Position numbers and translations under genes: made by a program. The notes under the pieces are model-generated. The model made no database searches, was not told where the DNA came from, and saw nothing but the letters and a program-made list of their open reading frames with translations. Source: Frankiales bacterium (GTDB lineage: Bacteria > Actinomycetota > Actinomycetes > Mycobacteriales > SCTD01). Taken from it: a stretch of 5,023 nt of DNA. Location: the NCBI GenBank assembly GCA_025966295.1, contig JAOPVD010000283.1, positions 1 through 5,023 on the forward strand, written 5' to 3'. Shown here one piece after another: positions 1-5,023 of the stretch. Each line of letters starts with the position of its first letter. Positions within the stretch are counted from its first letter, which is position 1.

Positions 1-1179
1 GTGGTGGTGACGAGCAAGGTGGTGAGCAAGGCCGAGGGCCGGCTGCTGCCGGCCGGCGAGGACCGCGAAGCGGCCCGGCTGCAGGCCGTGGCCGACGAGA
101 CGGTGCGGGTGGTCGCGCGCCGCGGCACCACCACCATCGCCGAGACCCGGCACGGCCTGGTGATGGCCGCCGCCGGGGTCGACGCGAGCAACGTGCGCGG
201 TGACGAGATCGCGCTGCTGCCGCTCGACCCGGACGCCTCGGCGACCGCGCTGCGGGGCCGGCTGCAGGAGCTGACCGGGGTGCCGCTCGCGGTGGTGGTG
301 TCCGACACGATGGGGCGGGCCTGGCGGGTCGGCCAGACCGACCAGGCGATCGGCGTCGCCGGGCTGGCGCCGGTCCGCGACAGCCGGGGCAGCACCGACA
401 GCCACGGGCACGTCCTCGAGGTCACCGAGATCGCCGTCGCCGACGAGCTGGCCAGCGCGGCCGAGCTGGTGAAGGGCAAGGCCGACGGGGTCGCCGCCGC
501 CGTGGTGCGGGGCCTGCGCTACACCGACGACGGCCGCGGCGCGCAGGCCCTGGTCCGGCCACCGGAGCAGGACTGGTTCCGGCTGGGCACGCAGGACGCC
601 CACCAGCAGACGCTCCGGCTGCGCCGCACCGTGCGGCACTTCACCGACCAGTCGGTGGACCGCGCCGTCGTGCTGCAGGCGGTGGCCGCCGCGATCACCG
701 CCCCCGCGCCCCACCACACGACGCCGTGGCGGTTCGTGCTCGTCGAACAGCGGCGCACGGCGCTGCTCGACGCGATGGCGGCCCGCTGGGCCTCCGACCT
801 GCGCGCCGACGGCTTCTCCGAGGACAGCATCACCGCACGCCTGCGCCGGGGGGACGTGCTGCGCACCGCGCCGTACCTGGTGGTGCCGCTGCTCGACCGC
901 AGCGGCGCGCACGCCTACCCGGACGAGCGGCGGCAGCGGGCCGAGGAGCGGATGTTCGTGGTGGCCGGCGGCGCGGCGGTCCAGAACGCCCTCGTGCAGC
1001 TCGCGGCGCACGGGCTGGGCAGCGCCTGGGTGAGCAGCGCGCTGTTCTGCCCGGACGTGGTGCGCGAGGTGCTGGAGGTGGAGGGCGAGCCGCTGGGGGT
1101 GCTGGCGGTCGGCCACCCCGCGCAGGAACCGGCCGGGCGGGCGGAGCGCGACCCGGCCGACTACGTCCTGCTGCGCTGA
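1..1179 (+). CDS. fbiB: Bifunctional F420 biosynthesis protein FbiB (F420:gamma-L-glutamyl ligase plus nitroreductase-like domain), 5'-truncated by window edge
   Basis: Known role of the family: the N-terminal CofE-like domain adds glutamates to F420-0 in a GTP- and metal-dependent reaction, and the C-terminal FMN-binding domain reduces dehydro-F420-0. It acts in the cytosol. Seen here: 392 residues in frame from base 1 to a TGA at 1177-1179. The ligase domain spans about residues 1-190, with TSKVVSKAEGR (4-14), an Asp-containing SDTMGRAWR (101-109), GQTD (111-114) and ADELASAAELVKGK (147-160). The nitroreductase-like domain spans about 195-392, with RRTVRHF (208-214, the usual FMN-contacting start), TAPAPHHTTPWRF (233-245), GAAVQNALV (325-333) and GLGSAWVSS (338-346). 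Recalled FbiB proteins are about 440-450 residues with some 40-50 residues before TSKVVSK, so the GTG at base 1 is an internal Val codon and the true start lies outside the window. fbiA usually sits directly upstream. The 3' end overlaps the convergent small gene by 19 bases. Confidence 0.95.
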   Translation: MVVTSKVVSKAEGRLLPAGEDREAARLQAVADETVRVVARRGTTTIAETRHGLVMAAAGVDASNVRGDEIALLPLDPDASATALRGRLQELTGVPLAVVVSDTMGRAWRVGQTDQAIGVAGLAPVRDSRGSTDSHGHVLEVTEIAVADELASAAELVKGKADGVAAAVVRGLRYTDDGRGAQALVRPPEQDWFRLGTQDAHQQTLRLRRTVRHFTDQSVDRAVVLQAVAAAITAPAPHHTTPWRFVLVEQRRTALLDAMAARWASDLRADGFSEDSITARLRRGDVLRTAPYLVVPLLDRSGAHAYPDERRQRAEERMFVVAGGAAVQNALVQLAAHGLGSAWVSSALFCPDVVREVLEVEGEPLGVLAVGHPAQEPAGRAERDPADYVLLR

Positions 1180-1373
1180 GCCAGCGGGGCGGTCCAGCCC
1201 TGCGCCACCAGGCGCTGGCGCAGGGCCAGGCCGGCGAGCCGCTTGGCGTCCGAGCGGCCGACCACCTCGGTGTCGTCGGTGGCCTTGTCGAGGGCGTCGC
1301 ACGCCTCGAGGTAGGCGCGCATCGCGGCCCGCAGACCCGGGTCGTCGAACGTCAAGGAGGCCATGCACGACAT
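1161..1373 (-). CDS. Small uncharacterised protein, 70 aa, convergent with fbiB
   Basis: I do not recognise a named family. From the ATG at 1373 the product is 70 residues, ending in a TAG at 1163-1161. It has two likely amphipathic helices, around residues 13-31 (LRAAMRAYLEACDALDK) and 42-58 (DAKRLAGLALRQRLVAQ), joined by an acidic TDDTEVVGRS linker and followed by GWTAP. There is no signal peptide, membrane segment or metal motif; the two Cys (3 and 25) are not in a motif. Third codon positions are almost all G/C, with few exceptions (ggt, gct), which supports coding. The open frame continues upstream through the hairpin at 1391-1423 into the glycosylase gene, but that extension looks non-protein-like. 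A second ATG at 1364 would give 67 residues. Neither start has a Shine-Dalgarno sequence, and a terminator-like hairpin ends only a few bases upstream, so expression is puzzling. It could be a spurious ORF opposite the fbiB 3' region, but the helical composition argues for a real gene. Confidence 0.55.
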   Translation of the reverse strand: MSCMASLTFDDPGLRAAMRAYLEACDALDKATDDTEVVGRSDAKRLAGLALRQRLVAQGWTAPLAQRSRT

Positions 1374-1380
1374 GGTGACA

Positions 1381-1423
1381 GAAAAGACCCCGCCCGAGGA
1401 GCCTTGGGGGTTCTCCTCGGGCG
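1381..1423 (-). terminator. Intrinsic terminator downstream of the DNA glycosylase gene
   Basis: A perfect 11-bp inverted repeat, CGCCCGAGGAG at 1391-1401 and CTCCTCGGGCG at 1413-1423, has an 11-base loop. Read on the minus strand, the stem is followed by GGG and then TCTTTTC (1387-1381), a short T-run, giving the form of a Rho-independent terminator for the glycosylase gene, whose stop is 64 bases upstream. On the plus strand there is no T-run after the stem, although many actinobacterial terminators lack one, so it might also stop fbiB transcripts. The T-run ends only 7 bases before the ATG of the small minus-strand gene. An attenuator role is therefore possible. Confidence 0.7.
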
Positions 1424-1486
1424 AGGCGATCAGATGATCGCGCACCGGCGCCGCAGATCCGACTAGGACGCTTCCCAGACGGCGTG
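1424..1486. other. Short spacer holding a small palindrome
   Basis: This 63-base stretch lies between the terminator hairpin and the glycosylase stop codon. It contains GCGATC-AGAT-GATCGC (1426-1441), a 6-bp inverted repeat with a 4-base centre. That could form a small extra stem beside the terminator or be a protein-binding site. Nothing else stands out. I see no convincing -10 box on the minus strand that would serve the small gene downstream. Confidence 0.3.
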
Positions 1487-2389
1487 TCAGATCGCCCGGT
1501 GGTCCTGGATGGTGAGCCGGGGGCCGAACCGCGGCTTGCGCGCCCCGCTCACCTCCAGCAGCCGCACCACCCGGTAGCGGTGCGGTCGCCACGGCTCGAG
1601 CAGCGCCACCATCCCGGCGTCGTCGAGCGGCCGCCCGACGAGCACCCAGCCGACGAGCTGCGACAGGTGGTAGTCCCCGACGCTGAGCGCGTCCGCGTCA
1701 CCGAGCGCGCGCTGCGCGACCTCCGCCGCGGTCCACTCCCCCACCCCCGGTACGGCGCGCAGCCGGTCCTTCGCTTCCGCCGGCGCCATCGCGGCGGCCT
1801 CCTCCAGCCGCCCGGCGACCTGCGCGGCGGCCAGCACGGTCCGGGCCCGCTTGGGGTCGACACCGGCCCGGTGCCAGTCCCAGGACGGGATCCGCCGCCA
1901 GACCTCAGCCGCCGGCGCGACGTACAGGCCGGCGGGCGCGGGACCGGGAGCGGCGACGCCGTACCGCCGCACCAGCCAGGCGTACGAGGCCCGCGCCTGT
2001 TTGCCGGTGACCTTCTGCTCGAGCACCGACGGCACGAGCTGCTCGAAGACCCTGCCGGTGCGCGGGATCCGCAGACCGGGGTACCGGGCGTGCGCCTCGA
2101 CGAGCAGCGGGTGCGCCGGCTCGAAGCCCTCGGGCGCGGTCCGGCCCCCGAGCAGGTCGGGCACCGAGGCCAGCACCCACTCCGCACCGGGACCCCAGGC
2201 CTGGCAGGTGATCTCGTGCAGCCCGGCCTGCGTCAGCCGGTAGGTCGCCGGACCGTCCGGGGTCAGCGCGGTGCACCACGCCGACCCGTCGGCCTCGAAC
2301 CGGTGCGTCGGGTCGTTGGGCCCGCGCACCAGCGGGGCGAGCGTGCGCCGGACGTCGACCGGAACGGCCGGGCGCCACACGGTCTCCAC
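1487..2389 (-). CDS. DNA-3-methyladenine glycosylase II family protein (AlkA-like, HhH-GPD superfamily)
   Basis: Family role: cuts the N-glycosidic bond of alkylated purines such as 3-methyladenine, leaving an abasic site for base excision repair; a monofunctional, cytosolic DNA-binding enzyme. Seen here: 300 residues from the GTG at 2389 to a TGA at 1489-1487. After an N-terminal domain (about 1-110) comes the helical core, with FEQLVPSVLEQKVTGKQA (115-132), the helix-hairpin-helix LRAVPGVGEWTA (210-221) that grips the DNA backbone, and SVGDYHL (236-242). Asp239 falls where AlkA has its catalytic Asp (AlkA DDYL against GDYHL here). There is no Cys cluster, so it is not an iron-sulphur Nth/MutY type. 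Length is close to that of AlkA (about 280). The GTG at 2389 was chosen because a -10 box, TAGCCT, lies 7 bases upstream, which suggests a leaderless mRNA. An alternative GTG is at 2380. The open frame further upstream runs into scoA and is spurious. The substrate range cannot be read from sequence. Confidence 0.9.
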   Translation of the reverse strand: METVWRPAVPVDVRRTLAPLVRGPNDPTHRFEADGSAWCTALTPDGPATYRLTQAGLHEITCQAWGPGAEWVLASVPDLLGGRTAPEGFEPAHPLLVEAHARYPGLRIPRTGRVFEQLVPSVLEQKVTGKQARASYAWLVRRYGVAAPGPAPAGLYVAPAAEVWRRIPSWDWHRAGVDPKRARTVLAAAQVAGRLEEAAAMAPAEAKDRLRAVPGVGEWTAAEVAQRALGDADALSVGDYHLSQLVGWVLVGRPLDDAGMVALLEPWRPHRYRVVRLLEVSGARKPRFGPRLTIQDHRAI

Positions 2390-2396
2390 CCGGCAG

Positions 2397-2402
2397 AGGC
2401 TA
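2397..2402 (-). promoter_or_regulatory. Predicted -10 box TAGCCT for the DNA glycosylase gene (leaderless)
   Basis: On the minus strand TAGCCT fits the actinobacterial TANNNT -10 pattern. It is followed after 7 bases (CTGCCGG) by the GTG at 2389, so transcription would begin at or within one base of the start codon. There is no Shine-Dalgarno sequence between the box and the GTG, as expected for a leaderless message. The position 17 bases upstream reads TCTCCT, which is not a -35 consensus. Confidence 0.5.
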
Positions 2403-2406
2403 CGGT
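2401..2406 (+). promoter_or_regulatory. Predicted -10 box TACGGT for scoAB
   Basis: TACGGT fits TANNNT and predicts a start site near base 2413. This leaves a leader of roughly 17 bases that contains the scoA ribosome binding site. No -35 consensus is visible at the expected spacing. The first two bases (TA, 2401-2402) are shared with the opposing -10 box of the glycosylase gene. Confidence 0.45.
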
Positions 2407-2417
2407 CTTGCGCGAGC

Positions 2418-2426
2418 AGAGGAGAG
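2418..2426 (+). promoter_or_regulatory. Ribosome binding site of scoA
   Basis: AGAGGAGAG contains AGGAG at 2420-2424, five bases before the GTG at 2430. This decides the scoA start against the longer open frame that begins at 2271 inside the glycosylase gene. Confidence 0.75.
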
Positions 2427-2429
2427 CGC

Positions 2430-3165
<736 letters not shown>

Positions 3166-3179
<14 letters not shown>

Positions 3180-3798
3180 GGAGCTCGCCGCCCGGGTGGC
3201 GCTGGAGCTGGTCGACGGGCAGTACGTCAACCTCGGGATCGGGCTGCCGACCCTGGTGCCCAACTACGTGCCGGACGACGTGCACGTGGTGCTGCAGTCC
3301 GAGAACGGCGTGCTCGGGGTCGGCCCGTACCCGCTCGAGGAGGCCGTCGACGCGGACCTCATCAACGCGGGCAAGGAGACGGTCACCCTCAACCGGGGCG
3401 GCGCGTACTTCGACAGCGCCAGCTCGTTCGGGATGATCCGCGGCGGTCACATCGACGTCGCGATCCTCGGTGCCATGCAGGTCTCGCAGACCGGCGACCT
3501 CGCCAACTGGATGATCCCCGGCAAGATGGTCAAGGGGATGGGCGGCGCGATGGACCTGGTCCACGGCGCCAAGCGGGTCCTCGTGATGATGGAGCACGCC
3601 GCCAAGGACGGCTCGCCGAAGATCGTGCGCGAGTGCACGCTGCCCTTCACCGGCCGCGCCTGCATCCAGCGGATCATCACCGACCTGGCCGTCCTCGACG
3701 TCGAGCCGCAGGGCCTCGTGCTGCGCGAGCTCGCCCCCGGCGTCACCGTCGACCAGGTCCGGGCCGTCACCGAACCGGACTTCGCCGTCGACCTCTGA
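3166..3798 (+). CDS. scoB: 3-oxoacid (succinyl-CoA:acetoacetate) CoA-transferase subunit B
   Basis: This is the catalytic subunit of the ScoAB CoA-transferase. It has 210 residues from the GTG at 3166 (VLSREELAAR) to the TGA at 3796-3798, against roughly 210-220 in relatives, so it is full length. The active-site motif is SENG at 45-48; by family knowledge Glu46 forms the glutamyl-CoA thioester. Other conserved blocks are NLGIGLPTLVPNY (22-34), INAGKETVT (66-74), FDSASSFGMIRGGHIDVAIL (82-101), GDLANWMIPGKMVKGMGGAM (110-129) and LRELAPGVT (187-195). It starts 14 bases before the end of scoA in another frame, which suggests coupled translation of equal subunit amounts. The open frame reaches back to 2449, but that part is antiparallel-looking Arg/Ser/Pro-rich shadow over scoA. 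The last codons lie inside the terminator hairpin shared with the convergent gene. Confidence 0.93.
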
Positions 3799-3818
3799 GC
3801 CGCCCTCAGAGGTCGGCG
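3786..3818. terminator. Bidirectional hairpin terminator containing both convergent stop codons
   Basis: CGACCTCTGAG (3789-3799) and CTCAGAGGTCG (3805-3815) form a perfect 11-bp stem with a 5-base loop (CCGCC). In plus-strand RNA it extends by one U-G wobble and two pairs to 3786/3818. The scoB TGA (3796-3798) is in the left arm and the dehydratase TGA (minus, 3808-3806) is in the right arm, leaving only 7 bases between the genes. Neither side has a T-run, which is common for actinobacterial terminators. No other termination signal is visible between these genes. Confidence 0.7.
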
Positions 3819-4756
3819 TCGACCATCCGGCCGACGAGCTCCTCGAACGGCACCGTCGGGGCCCAGCCCAGCACCGCCCGGGCCTTGGAGGCGTCCCCGA
3901 CCAGCACGGCCGGGTCGCCGGGCCGCACCAGCTCGGGGTCCACCCGGATCCGGTCGGCGCCGTCGCTGACGCCGGCCCGCGCGAAGGCGGCGAGCGCGAA
4001 CTCGCGCACCGAGTGCGCCTCGCCGGTCGCGACCACGAAGTCGTCGGCGACCGGCGCCCGGCAGGCGCGCACCATGGCGTCGACGTAGTCCGGCGCCCAG
4101 CCCCAGTCCCGGCGGGCCTCCAGGTTGCCCAGCACCAGCTCGCTGCCCTGGCCCTGCGCGATCCGCGCCACGGTCTGCGTGATCTTGCGGGTGACGAAGG
4201 TCGGCGGCCGGCGGGGCGACTCGTGGTTGAACAGCACCAGCGACACCGCGAACAGCCCGGCCTGCCGGTAGACGTCGACGAGCTGGTGGACGTAGGCCTT
4301 CGCGGCGCCGTACGGCGAGGTCGGGTGCAGCGGCGTCGTCTCCGACTGCACACCGCCTGCGCTGCCGAAGATCTCGGCGCTGGAGGCCTGCACGAAGCGC
4401 ACCTCGCGGCCCCGCCGGTCCTGCAGCTCCCGGACCGCCTCCAGCAGCCGGGCGGCGCCCAGCGCGGTGATGTCGGCGGTGAGGACCGGCTGCTGCCAGG
4501 AGAACGCGACCGAGCTGATGCCGGCCAGGTTGTAGACCTCGTCCGGGTCGGCGGCAGCCACCGCGGCGGCGAGCGACGCGGTGTCGCGCAGGTCGCCCTG
4601 GTGCAGCACCACCCCCGGCGACCGGCCGAGCAGGTCCGGCAGGCCGGCGTCCCCGTCGTGCACCAGCCCGTGCACCTCGTAGCCGTCGGTCAGCAGCCGC
4701 TCGGCCAGGTAGCCGCCGTCCTGACCGGTGATGCCGGTGACCAGCGCGCGCCTCAA
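3806..4756 (-). CDS. GDP-mannose 4,6-dehydratase-like extended SDR, divergent second copy
   Basis: Family role: NADP-dependent conversion of GDP-mannose to GDP-4-keto-6-deoxymannose, precursor of fucose, rhamnose and related surface sugars; cytosolic. Seen here: 316 residues. The Rossmann motif is TGITGQDGGYL (7-17), with DEVYNLAGISS at 72-82. The active-site set is Ser126 and Glu128 in QASSAEIFG (123-131) plus Tyr149/Lys153 in SPYGAAK. NHESPRR (177-183), FVTRKIT (187-193) and GNLEARRDWGWAPDYVDAM (210-228) are dehydratase hallmarks. Oddities: recalled homologues have 340-370 residues, and this one has a shortened segment after GYEVHG. HDGDA (33-37) replaces the usual RR.SS segment, and RPGDPAVLVGD (278-288) replaces RP.EVD.L.GD. 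The start is a TTG overlapping the upstream stop as TTGA. No later start would keep the Rossmann glycines. It could use a different cofactor or nucleotide sugar; a Gmd-like fold and chemistry are secure, the exact product is not. Confidence 0.85.
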   Translation of the reverse strand: MRRALVTGITGQDGGYLAERLLTDGYEVHGLVHDGDAGLPDLLGRSPGVVLHQGDLRDTASLAAAVAAADPDEVYNLAGISSVAFSWQQPVLTADITALGAARLLEAVRELQDRRGREVRFVQASSAEIFGSAGGVQSETTPLHPTSPYGAAKAYVHQLVDVYRQAGLFAVSLVLFNHESPRRPPTFVTRKITQTVARIAQGQGSELVLGNLEARRDWGWAPDYVDAMVRACRAPVADDFVVATGEAHSVREFALAAFARAGVSDGADRIRVDPELVRPGDPAVLVGDASKARAVLGWAPTVPFEELVGRMVDADL

Positions 4757-5023
4757 CGGCCCGCGAGGGCCTTCTGCTCCGCCAGGTCGTTGTCGACCAT
4801 CAGGTGCACGAGCTCCTCGAAGCTGATGGTCGGCTTCCAGCCCAGCACCGACGTCGCCTTGTCCGCGTCCCCGATGAGCAGGTCGACCTCAGCCGGCCGC
4901 AGGAACCGGGGGTCGAGCTGCACGTGCCCCGACCAGTCCGCGATGCCCACCCGCGCGAACGCGACGTCGAGCAGCTCCCGGATCGAGTGCGTCTCGCCGG
5001 TCGCGACGACGTAGTCGTCCGCG
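4753..5023 (-). CDS. gmd: GDP-mannose 4,6-dehydratase, C-terminal 89 residues (5' end beyond window)
   Basis: The frame is open from the right edge (first whole codon at 5022-5020) to a TGA at 4755-4753. It encodes 89 residues that match the end of GDP-mannose 4,6-dehydratases, including DDYVVATGETHSIRE (2-16), the nucleotide-binding DPRFLRPAEVDLLIGD (37-52) and KATSVLGWKPTISFEELV (54-71). A GTG at 4950 is an internal Val, not a start. The signature RPAEVD is intact here, unlike in the downstream paralogue, so this copy is the likelier true Gmd. Over the last 80 aligned residues the two share 45 identities without gaps by my count. The gene leads directly into the second copy with a 4-base TTGA overlap, so they form one operon. 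The promoter and any reductase or epimerase partner are outside the window. Confidence 0.9.
   Translation of the reverse strand, partial: ADDYVVATGETHSIRELLDVAFARVGIADWSGHVQLDPRFLRPAEVDLLIGDADKATSVLGWKPTISFEELVHLMVDNDLAEQKALAGR

Noticed and set aside
1..3. GTG at the first base as the true start of fbiB
   Set aside because: It encodes a Val of the conserved VV-TSKVVSK strand. Family proteins have some 40-50 further N-terminal residues, so the gene is cut by the window edge.
1374..1592. Longer upstream start for the small minus-strand gene, giving 143 residues
   Set aside because: The extra residues are Gly/Pro/Ala-rich, read through the terminator hairpin and overlap the end of the glycosylase gene in another frame. 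They look like a shadow.
2271..2429. N-terminal extension of scoA by 53 residues
   Set aside because: It lies opposite the glycosylase 5' region. ScoA proteins start at the DKVV...A residues, and the GTG at 2430 has a good Shine-Dalgarno sequence.
3836..4870. Near-identical DNA stretches around 3836-3900 and 4808-4870 and around 4010-4050 and 4985-5023, as possible repeats
   Set aside because: They are explained by the homology of the two tandem dehydratase genes at conserved protein motifs, not by a separate repeat element.
4013..5014. Plus-strand open frame opposite the dehydratases (333 residues)
   Set aside because: An antisense shadow. Both dehydratases read on the minus strand with clear motifs, and the frame has no domain of its own.

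Overview
The window comes from a GC-rich genome with almost exclusively G/C third codon positions. It carries an FbiB-type two-domain F420 protein, GTG and TTG starts, and TANNNT-type -10 boxes without recognisable -35 boxes. Together these point to an actinobacterium that makes coenzyme F420. The exact family cannot be fixed from 5 kb. This is densely packed chromosomal housekeeping DNA. I see no insertion sequence, phage gene, CRISPR array, tRNA, rRNA or toxin-antitoxin pair.

Layout, left to right. (1) The 3' nine-tenths of fbiB (+, 1-1179), which acts late in F420 synthesis, is cut by the left edge. (2) A 70-residue uncharacterised protein (-, 1161-1373) converges on fbiB and overlaps its last 19 bases. 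(3) A terminator hairpin (-, 1381-1423) sits just upstream of that small gene. (4) An AlkA-like HhH-GPD DNA glycosylase (-, 1487-2389). (5) A 40-base divergent promoter region in which two -10 boxes share one TA step. (6) scoA-scoB (+, 2430-3179 and 3166-3798) encode the two subunits of a succinyl-CoA:3-ketoacid CoA-transferase and overlap by 14 bases. (7) A hairpin at 3786-3818 contains the stop codons of both convergent neighbours. (8) Two tandem GDP-mannose 4,6-dehydratase family genes follow on the minus strand. The downstream one (3806-4756) is complete and divergent. The upstream one (4753-5023 and beyond) looks canonical but only its last 89 residues are present. They overlap as TTGA.

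The genes form separate functional units: F420 synthesis, repair of alkylated DNA, ketone-body or short-chain acyl CoA transfer, and GDP-6-deoxyhexose supply for cell-surface glycans. The tandem dehydratases are one operon, and scoAB is another. The glycosylase and scoA are divergent and probably share a promoter region.

I did not find a new multi-gene system. The points most worth a second look are the hairpin that encodes Asp-Leu-stop on both strands at the scoB/dehydratase junction, the second dehydratase that has lost several GDP-mannose dehydratase signatures, the overlapping divergent -10 boxes with a probable leaderless glycosylase mRNA, and the small gene that starts directly behind a terminator.
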